From: Zunongwangia mangrovi
Lineage (GTDB): Bacteria; Bacteroidota; Bacteroidia; Flavobacteriales; Flavobacteriaceae
Assembly (NCBI RefSeq): GCF_900112105.1
Contig: NZ_FOKV01000001.1
Coordinates: 496,001-560,000 of the forward strand
Reading direction: 5' to 3'
Length of the DNA stretch: 64,000 bases
The translations under genes and the position numbers were made by a program. Numbering within the stretch: the stretch's first letter is position 1; each line of letters opens with the position of its first letter. Under the pieces are notes generated by a model. The model was given only the letters and a program-made list of their open reading frames with translations. It had not been told where the DNA came from and did not search any database. Below are positions 1 to 6,748 of the stretch, one piece after another.

Positions 1-2
1 AA

Positions 3-365
3 CATAGGATGAATTGGTTAAATCTTGATTATAAAAAAGCTCAGTCTGGAGAATTTGGTTCAAGAAATAAACATAGTGATAATAATGCAGGTATTGATGA
101 ATACGAACTAGCACTGGAGACAATTATATCTGAAATAAGAAAAGTTCAAAAGAACAAGGGCTATTTTTGTATGGTCATTGGAGATGGAATTATAAAAGGT
201 GAATTAATTAAGGCAAATAAAATATCGGATAATTTGATGGAAAAATCTGGATATACAAAGGTTCAAGAATTAGCTTTTGATCAAAGAAAATACACTAGAA
301 CATTCACCCCAAATATCAAAACGAAATTTAAAAATTCTTATATTCTTATTTATCAGGCTGTATAA
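3..365 (+). CDS. DNA methyltransferase, C-terminal fragment (gene enters from the left edge)
   Basis: The frame is open to the left edge, so this is the 3' end of a longer gene; the ATG at 9 need not be the start. The visible piece starts with HRMNWLNLD. It then has KGYFCMVIGDGIIKGELI, resembling the late beta strand of N4/N6 amino-methyltransferases, and ends with a segment (KNSYILIYQ) like the C-terminal strand of that fold. The catalytic SPPY/DPPY motif would lie outside the window. It overlaps tail-to-tail by 20 bp with the PLD-type nuclease gene, which supports its role as the modification enzyme of a restriction-modification pair. The methyltransferase call rests on the fragment's pattern and this context. 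Confidence 0.6.
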   Translation, partial: HRMNWLNLDYKKAQSGEFGSRNKHSDNNAGIDEYELALETIISEIRKVQKNKGYFCMVIGDGIIKGELIKANKISDNLMEKSGYTKVQELAFDQRKYTRTFTPNIKTKFKNSYILIYQAV

Positions 366-1533
366 AGTTATATCTGCCATTTTTCAAAAGTTCTTTAGCT
401 TCTACAGATTCATATTTTAAATGTTTTACTATAAAATGTATATCTTCAGATGTTGAACGATAGAAAACTAATAAATCCTTAGCATTTAATGTGCTATGTA
501 TATTTCGATTTAGCAATGTGAATCTAAGCTCTTTATTTTTACGGGGGTGTTCTGGGCTGGGTACATAATATATTGATCTAACTCCATTTAAAACCTGATT
601 GTAATTTTCACTTTGAAAATGAACATCAAATTTCACCTCTCTTTGGGAAGCTCCATTTGGTTTACGTTGAACCGTAGAGAAAGTAGGAAAAATATCTAAA
701 AACTTAATAGGAATGATCATCTGTCCTGGAGAACTCGTCAAACTAACATCATTTTTCACTAATTGTTTATAGAAAGCGAGCTTTGAAGTATCTATTTGAG
801 AAATTTTATTATCATAAGTTTGTTCTGGACTTGAAACCTTTGAAGTCTTACTTCTAAACTCCTTCGGTAAGGGCTGAATTTTTCGAGGAGGAAAGATAGA
901 TTGATCACTATCCTTAGTCTTTATTTTTGAATTTCTATTTTCTTTATATCTATTTCGAATTTCTTTTTCTGTAGGAATTTTACCTTTTTCTAATAGTTTC
1001 TCTAGTAGCTCTTCGGTTATTAACTCGAGATTTTGATCTTGGTACTTAAAAATTGGATCAAAGTAGTTATATATCGAATCTATAAATTTTAAATCAGCTT
1101 TATGACTTAAATCCAATTCAATTGATGAAGAAGCCTCAATACTTTGAACTAAACCAGTTTGAGTCATATTATTTGAACCTATGATAATATGACTTTTCTC
1201 CTTCCCTTCAAACATGTAAATTTTAGGATGAAATATCACAGAAGAATTACTTTGAAAATGATAAATATATGATTTTACATTCCATGAAAGTATTTCTTTT
1301 AAAGCTTCATATGTAGTAATATCATCTATTCCTACTATGATTTGAAAATCAATTATGTTATCTTTTGCCTTAAGAATATATGGAGTTAAGGATGAAACTC
1401 CAGATCTTGTTGCAAATGCAACTAAACATTTAAATGAGGTAAAATGACTAGTTAATAAAAGTTTTTTAATTTCATGAAAAACTGAAGTGTTTTTGTTAAG
1501 ATTATAACCTTGACCAATAAATTCTACTTTCAT
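346..1533 (-). CDS. PLD-family (BfiI/NgoFVII-like) restriction endonuclease
   Basis: This 395-residue protein carries a phospholipase-D nuclease signature near residues 100-125: HPKIYMF followed by IIIGSNNMTQTGL, giving the H-x-K and G-S-x-N elements of one HKD half-site. PLD restriction enzymes such as BfiI dimerise to complete the metal-independent active site. The middle (about 185-250) is charged and low in complexity, probably a linker. The last 140 residues could be a target-recognition domain. It is convergent with the methyltransferase fragment and sits 50 nt downstream of an XRE regulator on the same strand, the layout of a controller-regulated restriction system. Base composition is very AT-rich compared with the core genes, consistent with acquisition by transfer. 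Confidence 0.75.
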   Translation of the reverse strand: MKVEFIGQGYNLNKNTSVFHEIKKLLLTSHFTSFKCLVAFATRSGVSSLTPYILKAKDNIIDFQIIVGIDDITTYEALKEILSWNVKSYIYHFQSNSSVIFHPKIYMFEGKEKSHIIIGSNNMTQTGLVQSIEASSSIELDLSHKADLKFIDSIYNYFDPIFKYQDQNLELITEELLEKLLEKGKIPTEKEIRNRYKENRNSKIKTKDSDQSIFPPRKIQPLPKEFRSKTSKVSSPEQTYDNKISQIDTSKLAFYKQLVKNDVSLTSSPGQMIIPIKFLDIFPTFSTVQRKPNGASQREVKFDVHFQSENYNQVLNGVRSIYYVPSPEHPRKNKELRFTLLNRNIHSTLNAKDLLVFYRSTSEDIHFIVKHLKYESVEAKELLKNGRYNFIQPDK

Positions 1534-1583
1534 CGTTTACTATTTAACTTTTAATGACCTCATTTATGGGTTTTATAATTGCC

Positions 1584-1811
1584 TTATAATCCATTCTCTG
1601 GCCAAAAATCTTTTGGTGAACATTCTAGTATTATTGCTATCTGATTTAAATGGTTAAGATTATACTTGGCTCTTCGTGTACTAGATTCTACATGAGAAAT
1701 AAAACTATCGCTTAAACCTAACTTTTGGGATAGTGCTATTTGGGAAAAACCTTTTTCTTTTCGCTTCTCCTTTACCTTATCTATTATGTAAGCCTCTATT
1801 TCACTAACCAT
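1584..1811 (-). CDS. XRE-family HTH regulator, likely controller (C) protein of the restriction system
   Basis: A 75-residue single-domain protein with a Cro/CI helix-turn-helix: KRKEKGFSQIALSQKLGLS, then SFISHVESSTRRAKYNLN. The length and the position directly before a restriction nuclease gene match C proteins, which delay nuclease expression until DNA is methylated. A palindrome GGTACAAGTACC at 1862-1873 overlaps a TACCTTTG minus-10-like box of its own promoter, so autoregulation is plausible. The gene ends 50 nt before the nuclease start, so co-transcription is likely. The controller role is inferred from context. Confidence 0.7.
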   Translation of the reverse strand: MVSEIEAYIIDKVKEKRKEKGFSQIALSQKLGLSDSFISHVESSTRRAKYNLNHLNQIAIILECSPKDFWPENGL

Positions 1812-1857
1812 AATCGAATTTTCGACTATACAATTAGAAGCTTATTTATAATTTTAA

Positions 1858-1873
1858 CAAAGGTACAAGTACC
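1858..1873 (-). promoter_or_regulatory. Promoter -7 box and overlapping palindromic operator of the controller gene
   Basis: On the minus strand TACCTTTG (complement of 1858-1865) fits the Bacteroidota TAnnTTTG box, about 45 nt upstream of the controller start. GGTAC-AA-GTACC at 1862-1873 is an inverted repeat overlapping that box. No clear -33 TTG was seen at the expected spacing. Confidence 0.4.
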
Positions 1874-2076
1874 ATTATTTTACTTTTTTATTATATTTGA
1901 GCATCACTAAGCATTACTGTTAGCATTTACATAGAAGCTATTGTAAATAGAAATTCTAAAGCATTACTATTTTCGGAGAGAAAGAGAGTTGATCCATGCA
2001 TTAAATAACCAAACCTATAAGAAGAAACAAACCAGCGTTTATTGAATGAGCCGTTTAGGCTAGGCTTGAAGCCAGA

Positions 2077-2115
2077 AAGCCTTCCCTCAAGTTTGACAGC
2101 TGGTGGGGAAGGCTT
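2077..2115. repeat. Perfect 10-bp inverted repeat upstream of the sigma factor gene
   Basis: AAGCCTTCCC (2077-2086) and GGGAAGGCTT (2106-2115) form a perfect 10-bp stem with a 19-nt loop. No T-run follows on the plus strand, so it does not look like a simple terminator. It may be a remnant of an insertion sequence end, an RNA structure in the sigma operon leader, or a protein-binding site. Confidence 0.6.
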
Positions 2116-2161
2116 ATGGCTTGATCAACTAATTAAAGACAAACAAAACCACAGCAAAATT

Positions 2162-2263
2162 ATGAAAATTATAGACCATACCGAGAGACTTGCATTTTTT
2201 ATAGATACAGTACTTACTCGAAAATCCGATCCAACATTAAAAACTGTTGGTTATGGAACGTGA
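2162..2263 (+). CDS. Possible 33-residue leader peptide overlapping the sigma factor start
   Basis: An ATG at 2162 opens a 33-codon frame, starting MKIIDHTERLAFF, whose stop (2261-2263) overlaps the sigma factor ATG (2253) by 11 nt, an arrangement compatible with translational coupling. A longer in-frame reading from a TTG at 2042 would run through the strong hairpin and is less likely. The sequence faintly resembles the first helix of small Bacteroidota HTH proteins, so it may be a relic of such a gene. It could equally be non-coding leader. No ribosome-binding site is evident. Confidence 0.25.
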   Translation: MKIIDHTERLAFFIDTVLTRKSDPTLKTVGYGT

Positions 2264-3041
2264 TTTCAAACTCTTAAAACAAGGACATCCTGACGCTATG
2301 GAGTTTATTTATGCCAGGCACAGTCGGCATATCTTCTTTATTGGTAGACAACTCATTCAAGATGTATTTGTTGTAGAAACGATCATGCAGGATGCTTTTC
2401 TAAAACTATGGATGCTTCGTGATACCATAGAGCGACCCGAACACGTGTTCTTTTTTCTACGTCATGTAGTAAAGAGGGAATGTACATTCTATTACTGCCG
2501 TCCAAAAAATAAATTCTATCGTTCGATCAACCGCTTAGAATTTTATGAAAACTATCAGGATTATATGCACGGCTTTGATCCTGAAGCCGAAGAAGATCAA
2601 CATCTTTTGGATCAAAAGTCAGAGCAGGAGTATTATGATCGCATTCAAAAAGTATTGCCTTTTATAGAACCGAAGCGGAAACAATTAATAGAACTTTGTT
2701 TAAAATATGATTTTAAATATGCGATTATTTCCAAACTAATGGGCATAAGCGTTAAACATGCCAGTAACGAAGTTTACCTGGCCATCGATGATCTAAAGCA
2801 AATTATTCATCGAGGAAGTAAACTAAATCAGCCGATTCAGTCAACATCCAATACCGAAAAGGAATCTCTGGAAATGACCAATGAACAGGCGAAGGTGTTA
2901 AAATTGCGATGTGATAAAAAGCATTCCTTTTCAAAAATTGCTGAAGAGCTACAACTTCCGCAGAAGGAAGTCCACCGTCAGTTTATGATAGCCTATAAAT
3001 TGATGCAGCAGAAACATGAAGAACAATTACAAACCGCTTAG
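2253..3041 (+). CDS. ECF-like sigma factor partnered with dCas12f
   Basis: Residues about 8-80 match sigma region 2: the start MERDFKLLKQGHPDAMEFIY, then IMQDAFLKLWMLRDTI and FFFLRHVVKREC. Residues about 136-185 form a region-4 helix-turn-helix containing IISKLMGISVKHASNEVYLA. After a polar linker (about 187-208) a second, similar HTH follows, containing FSKIAEELQLPQKEVHRQF, to about residue 255. At 262 residues it is longer than usual ECF sigma factors (about 170-200), and the excess is this extra HTH. A TTG start at 2247 is possible, but the ATG at 2253 is preferred. The gene ends 2 nt before the dCas12f-like gene, so the two are co-transcribed. No anti-sigma factor gene is adjacent, which is unusual for ECF factors and fits regulation by an RNA-guided partner instead. 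Confidence 0.85.
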   Translation: MERDFKLLKQGHPDAMEFIYARHSRHIFFIGRQLIQDVFVVETIMQDAFLKLWMLRDTIERPEHVFFFLRHVVKRECTFYYCRPKNKFYRSINRLEFYENYQDYMHGFDPEAEEDQHLLDQKSEQEYYDRIQKVLPFIEPKRKQLIELCLKYDFKYAIISKLMGISVKHASNEVYLAIDDLKQIIHRGSKLNQPIQSTSNTEKESLEMTNEQAKVLKLRCDKKHSFSKIAEELQLPQKEVHRQFMIAYKLMQQKHEEQLQTA

Positions 3042-3043
3042 TT

Positions 3044-4141
3044 ATGGGTACATCAACAACGAAACTTACTCGAAAAATCCAATTACTAGTTGATCTTCCT
3101 ACCCAGGAAGAACGCAAGGAAGCTTTGAGTAAATTATATGACTGGCAATATAATTGTTACCGGGCATCAAATCTTATCGTTTCTCATTTATATATCCAGG
3201 AAATGGCGCAGGAATTCCTTTACTTCTCGGAAGGGGTTCGATATAAGCTGCTGGATGAAAAGAAATCAGAAAACGGCATATTTAACCGCTCTCGTATTAA
3301 TACCACCTATCGTTTAGTTTCCGATCGTTTTAAAGGCGAGATGCCCACCAATATCCTAACCCATCTGAATAGTACGCTGCTCAGTTCATTTCGACAAAAC
3401 CGGGATGCTTATTGGAGAGGAGAGCGATCTGTAAAAAACTTTAAAAGAGATATGGCTTTTCCCTTTAGTTTTGAAGGAGTATGTGGTTTAAGATACGATG
3501 AAGAGAAACATATTTTTCGGTTCCGCTTCTTTTCCATACCAATGGTGTTCTATTTAGGAAAAGACTATCACGAAACGCGCAAACTCTTACACCGATTAAT
3601 GGAAGGAAAGCTCAAACTTCGCACATCCCATTTAAAGTTGGAAAAGCATAAGATTTTTATGCATGCGGTTTTTGAGTTCGAAAAGGAAAAACACAAGCTA
3701 CAACCAGATAAGATAGCGGAAGCCTCCCTTTCGATTGAATATCCGATCATTGTCAAGATCGGAAGAGCAAAGCTGGCTATTGGCTCTAAAGAAGAGTTTT
3801 TACATCGACGATTAGCGATTCAGTCGGCAAGAAAGCGAGTAGAAGCAGGAGTAAACTATGCAAAATCAGGCAAAGGGCGAAAGCGCAAAACAAAAGCATT
3901 AGAACGATTTAAAAATGCAGAATACAATTATGTACAAAATCGCTTACATGTCTATAGTAGGAAGCTCATAGATTTCTGTATAAAACATCAGGCCGGTACG
4001 CTTGTTTTGATGAACCAAGAAGAAAAAATAAAAATAGCCAAAGAGGAAGCATTTTTATTTCGGAATTGGAGCTATTACGATCTTACGATGAAAATAAAAT
4101 ATAAGGCAGAGAAAGCCGGAATTGAACTTATTATTGATTGA
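3044..4141 (+). CDS. Nuclease-dead Cas12f/TnpB-like RNA-guided DNA-binding protein (dCas12f)
   Basis: The C-terminal third resembles the RuvC half of Cas12f/TnpB. It has a basic helix (SARKRVEAG, then KSGKGRKRKTKALERF at about 276-289), the HVYSRKLIDFCIKHQAG segment matching the bridge to RuvC-II, and NWSYYDLTMKIKYKAEKAGI at 341-360 matching the conserved WSF-x-L-x-x-I-x-YKAE-GI region. The RuvC-I motif GIDLG is replaced by SIEYP (230-234; Asp to Glu), and the RuvC-II LEDL is replaced by LMNQ (322-325; catalytic Glu lost). The protein stops at residue 365, before the zinc ribbon and RuvC-III Asp. It should therefore bind guide RNA and DNA without cutting. It lies in an operon with a sigma factor and is followed by two guide-RNA-like units. 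Family assignment is by motif pattern, without a database search. Confidence 0.85.
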   Translation: MGTSTTKLTRKIQLLVDLPTQEERKEALSKLYDWQYNCYRASNLIVSHLYIQEMAQEFLYFSEGVRYKLLDEKKSENGIFNRSRINTTYRLVSDRFKGEMPTNILTHLNSTLLSSFRQNRDAYWRGERSVKNFKRDMAFPFSFEGVCGLRYDEEKHIFRFRFFSIPMVFYLGKDYHETRKLLHRLMEGKLKLRTSHLKLEKHKIFMHAVFEFEKEKHKLQPDKIAEASLSIEYPIIVKIGRAKLAIGSKEEFLHRRLAIQSARKRVEAGVNYAKSGKGRKRKTKALERFKNAEYNYVQNRLHVYSRKLIDFCIKHQAGTLVLMNQEEKIKIAKEEAFLFRNWSYYDLTMKIKYKAEKAGIELIID

Positions 4142-4151
4142 TTTGAATTAG

Positions 4152-4240
4152 TAGAGGGTGGCTGTACACCCGTAAGGTGAGGTTATTAGATAGCAATCAC
4201 TAAGTGCTTCGGCATCTACAGTGCGTGTGCATTTTTTATT
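4152..4240 (+). ncRNA. Guide RNA unit 1 for dCas12f (scaffold 4152-4220, guide from 4221)
   Basis: The unit starts 10 nt after the dCas12f stop codon and shares most of its sequence with a second unit at 4298-4369. The scaffold holds a hairpin GGGTG-gctgta-CACCC, then AAGGTGAGGTTA, a CAC-TAA-GTG element, and a TGC-ttcg-GCA stem ending in ATCTACA. After that point the two units lose similarity, so the variable guide probably begins at 4221 (GTGCGTGTGCATTTTTTATT). The T-run inside this guide region could also act as a terminator. The 5' end of the mature RNA is unknown and could lie upstream. No seed match of 9 nt or more to this guide was found elsewhere in the window. Confidence 0.7.
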
Positions 4241-4297
4241 AAAATTAGTTGATAACGAACAGTATAAAAATGGAGATACAAAATTCATAGTTTCAAA

Positions 4298-4389
4298 TAG
4301 AGGGTAGTTGTATACCCATAAGGTGAGGTTAACTTTTTTAAACACTCACTAAGTGCCCAGGCATATACAAAGGCGGAGCTACTTATTTT
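4298..4389 (+). ncRNA. Guide RNA unit 2 for dCas12f (scaffold 4298-4369, guide from 4370)
   Basis: This is a second copy of the scaffold, 146 nt downstream of the first. Its first hairpin reads GGGTA-gttgta-TACCC, so the terminal pair G-C of copy 1 is replaced by A-U with base pairing kept. The final stem is TGC-ccag-GCA with a changed loop. The region between the stems varies in sequence and length. The end ATATACA aligns with ATCTACA of copy 1, and the guide then reads AAGGCGGAGCTACTTATTTT. The guide region runs into the 3' end of the convergent gene at 4383. Conserved pairing with changed bases supports a structured RNA rather than a coding or simple DNA repeat. Confidence 0.7.
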
Positions 4390-5471
4390 TGATCGAGAAA
4401 TCGATTGGGATTTACATCTTCAAAAAGTTCATCTTCTATTGATACTGTAGGATCCAGCCAATCTATTTTTCGTTTAGCAAAATCAATAAAATCTTGTTGA
4501 TCGGAGGTCAGCGTATCTATATTAGCAAGCTTATTTTCATATTCCTTTACAAAAACTCGTAACCTCTGAACAAATTCCCATCGATTAGATTGTTTAATGA
4601 ACTCCTCAAAACGCTCAACTTCATGATCACGTTTTTCCCTAAAAAGCTTTTCCTGTTTTTCTTTTTCCTCCTGAGCTTTACTCCATTCCAGATGTTGTAG
4701 GTGTTCCGCATATTCTTTTTCGGACCAATTTTGTAAAATTTGAAGAATACGTGGCAGTCGTTCTTCAAGTGTAATGGTTTTAGTATCGTGAAAAACACGC
4801 TCTGAACTATACCGATGTTTAAAATGAATGAGCAAAAATCCAGTAGGAATTAGATCCGTTTGCCCCTCCCATGAAGGTTTCTCCCTTGGAACCCGTTTAT
4901 ATTTCTCACGGATGGACATTTCAAATTCTAGCCCTTTCATGATTAAAAAACAACTATAGTAATTGAATTTAAAATTATACCCCAGGGCTTTCAATTCTAG
5001 AACTAAGGTATTTAGCAATCGAAGTGCTCTAGATTCCTGAGTTTTATTTACAGAACAAGAAATTGTTCCATGGTCATTGCGTTCCATATATGCGTGTATG
5101 GTTCTAGGTGGCTTATTCCCATTCTCAAGGTAGGTTTTTGTAGCAGCCACGATAGGATCTAATTTCTTCGGTAGCTTCTTTGGCACCTTAAGCTTTTCGA
5201 GAAGTTTATTCTTATCAAGCTTAGGTAAATTTGGAGCTATTCTAATTTCAGCTTTATGATTACCTATTAAAGGCTTCTGATTAGTTGGCTTAGCATATTT
5301 AAGTTTCATCCAGTATCCATTAGGAGGAAGCGGAATATTTTGAGTTTTACAGGTTTCTCTTAATTTCGAATACGAGATATCATATTCTTTGGCAATTTTA
5401 GTAAGTGGCTTATTCCAAACTTTATCATACAATTCCTTCCGGGAACATTGCAAACCAGCTTTTTCTTCCAT
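4383..5471 (-). CDS. Mobile-element-associated protein of unknown function with N-terminal HTH-like PNGYW domain
   Basis: The first 50 residues (MEEKAGLQCSRKELYDKVW, then LTKIAKEYDISYSKLRETCK and IPLPPNGYW) resemble an HTH-like module that recurs in proteins carried by phages and integrative elements; its function is not known to me. The rest is basic and rich in helix. A strongly charged stretch at about 265-300 (AQEEKEKQEKLFREKRD) is likely a coiled coil. An upstream TTG at 5498 would add nine residues; the ATG at 5471 is preferred. The gene is convergent with the guide RNA units, and its stop codon lies inside the guide region of unit 2. It may be cargo or part of the element backbone. Confidence 0.65.
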   Translation of the reverse strand: MEEKAGLQCSRKELYDKVWNKPLTKIAKEYDISYSKLRETCKTQNIPLPPNGYWMKLKYAKPTNQKPLIGNHKAEIRIAPNLPKLDKNKLLEKLKVPKKLPKKLDPIVAATKTYLENGNKPPRTIHAYMERNDHGTISCSVNKTQESRALRLLNTLVLELKALGYNFKFNYYSCFLIMKGLEFEMSIREKYKRVPREKPSWEGQTDLIPTGFLLIHFKHRYSSERVFHDTKTITLEERLPRILQILQNWSEKEYAEHLQHLEWSKAQEEKEKQEKLFREKRDHEVERFEEFIKQSNRWEFVQRLRVFVKEYENKLANIDTLTSDQQDFIDFAKRKIDWLDPTVSIEDELFEDVNPNRFLDQK

Positions 5472-5545
5472 TTTTTTAAAATGAAAACTAAGTACCAACT
5501 TTAAAATAAGGATGTCTTTAAAATAAAATTATGGTTAAATCATCT

Positions 5546-5866
5546 TCACGGAATGACCTTAAACATTTTAAGTATAAAATAAGTTATAACTATAATATTC
5601 AAGCTCAAAGACACAAAAAATACAATAAGCGCCCATTTCGGATAGATCTTCGCCTCTTTGATGGTATCGGATAATTCCGTAGAAATCCGTTCATATTCGT
5701 TCTTTTCAAAATCCATGGTATCTTCCAGACTTGAAAGTCGTCGTATCAGGTCTTCGGTATCCAGGTGGATCCCTTGGGAATGAATTTCTTCCAGTCGTTT
5801 CATATGCTGTTCAAAGCTTGCCAGCTCGGAGCATAACAATTCCGATAGTTCATCAATTTTTGCCAT
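5546..5866 (-). CDS. Small coiled-coil, single-span membrane protein encoded behind the relaxase
   Basis: This 106-residue protein has an acidic helical N-terminal part (MAKIDELSELLCSELASFEQ to about residue 72) likely to form a coiled coil. One hydrophobic segment (about 77-100: WALIVFFVSLSLNIIVITYF) and a short basic tail follow. It starts 12 nt after the relaxase stop codon and is probably in the same operon. A membrane anchor next to a relaxase suggests a role linking the relaxosome to the membrane or coupling protein, but that is inference. Confidence 0.65.
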   Translation of the reverse strand: MAKIDELSELLCSELASFEQHMKRLEEIHSQGIHLDTEDLIRRLSSLEDTMDFEKNEYERISTELSDTIKEAKIYPKWALIVFFVSLSLNIIVITYFILKMFKVIP

Positions 5867-5878
5867 AATTATAGAGGT

Positions 5879-6748
5879 TTAGTATCCGATATCCATGCCT
5901 TTGGATATGGACTTTTTAATAACTTTTTTTGCGATTTCTTTCAATAGTTTTAAGCTGATTTGCACCGGTTCCGGGCTTTTCGCCAGGCTAATCGCTCTAT
6001 TGAGTTCTTTGAATTTCTCGAGACCATGTTCCCGTGCCATTTGCTTTCCGATATTGGACATACTCATGGAGCGATGCACGGCACTGCCTTTGAGGCTATG
6101 CCCATCAAATTCAAACCGAAAGCCCTGTAGTTTTTGTTGCTTATTGATAAATGGAATCGCTTTTACTCCATTGGTTTCCATCCCGCGCATATAAGCTTTA
6201 TAAGTTTCCGGTTTAAACTGTTTCATGGTCAGCTCATGTCGGCGTTTGATTTCCAAACGGATATCGGTAAGATTGATCTCTCGTATGAGCTGTACCTCAC
6301 GAACGGTGGTCAGTTGATGTTCATGAGCTACGCGCTCGACAGCATGCTGACTACGTTTACCAATAAAATTATCCTTATAGGCGCGACCATCAAAATCAAT
6401 TCGGTTCACATAAAGATGTACATGTTTATGCTCTTTATCCTGATGCACAAAAGCAATCGCCTGTCGCTCGCCCAGTTTCATCTCCCGCATAAAATCTTTG
6501 GTCAGTTCTCCGAGTTTACGCTGATCCAGTGTCCGCCCATCTTCAATGGTAGGACTCAGGACAAACGACAGCGTATTGCGTTCACAATGCTCATTCAGCT
6601 TTTGGATCTGTTCAAACTCCCGGCTAATTTCCTGCGGAGAATCTCCTACTATATTTTGAGCGTAGACAATTTCGGCCTCTTTCTCCTGGTTCCATCCATA
6701 CTTCATGGAAGCCTGGGTATGACTAATAGATTTTCCTTTACCAATCAT
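5879..6748 (-). CDS. MobP-type relaxase/mobilization nuclease (MobA/VirD2-like)
   Basis: The protein begins MIGKGKSISHTQASMKYG, the usual start of Bacteroidota mobilization relaxases. The metal-binding motif is present at 102-115 as H-x-D-x-x-H-x-H-x-H-x-x-x-N (HQDKEHKHVHLYVN), and Tyr17 or Tyr29 could be the nicking tyrosine. It would nick oriT and lead the DNA strand during conjugative transfer, using the conjugation machinery of a helper element. At 289 residues it is a compact relaxase without a fused helicase. Its start overlaps the stop of the upstream MobC-like gene by 4 nt (ATGA), showing a tight operon. No mating-pore or coupling protein genes are visible, so the element looks mobilizable rather than self-transmissible. 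Confidence 0.88.
   Translation of the reverse strand: MIGKGKSISHTQASMKYGWNQEKEAEIVYAQNIVGDSPQEISREFEQIQKLNEHCERNTLSFVLSPTIEDGRTLDQRKLGELTKDFMREMKLGERQAIAFVHQDKEHKHVHLYVNRIDFDGRAYKDNFIGKRSQHAVERVAHEHQLTTVREVQLIREINLTDIRLEIKRRHELTMKQFKPETYKAYMRGMETNGVKAIPFINKQQKLQGFRFEFDGHSLKGSAVHRSMSMSNIGKQMAREHGLEKFKELNRAISLAKSPEPVQISLKLLKEIAKKVIKKSISKGMDIGY

Larger units (their letters stand above)
1812..2161. other. Divergent intergenic region between the restriction system and the sigma/dCas12f locus
   Basis: AT-rich DNA with no convincing gene. It contains a direct repeat AAGCATTACT at 1909-1918 and 1959-1968. Between these copies is an inverted pair ATTTAC (1925-1930) and GTAAAT (1943-1948). Farther right is a strong stem-loop at 2077-2115. 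The sigma factor promoter must lie here, but I could not identify a TAnnTTTG box with confidence. Confidence 0.5.

Noticed and set aside
2191-2202. A 12-nt match (TGCATTTTTTAT) between guide unit 1 and the sequence just upstream of the sigma factor, suggesting self-targeting
   Set aside because: The match covers guide positions 8-19 and is T-rich. The first seven guide positions, where a Cas12-type seed would be, do not match, so it is probably chance.
3044-4141. The Cas12f-like gene as an active TnpB of an IS605-type transposon
   Set aside because: The RuvC residues are lost, the zinc ribbon is missing, no tnpA is adjacent, and the gene is tied to a sigma factor gene.
4148-4345. Minus-strand reading frame across the guide RNA units
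   Set aside because: It overlaps the structured RNA region completely, has no recognizable motif and no promoter.
4152-4369. The two repeats behind dCas12f as a CRISPR array
   Set aside because: Only two units 146 nt apart, with scaffolds of about 70 nt and variable internal parts. There are no short identical repeats with regular spacers and no cas1 or cas2, so they are better read as separate guide RNA genes.
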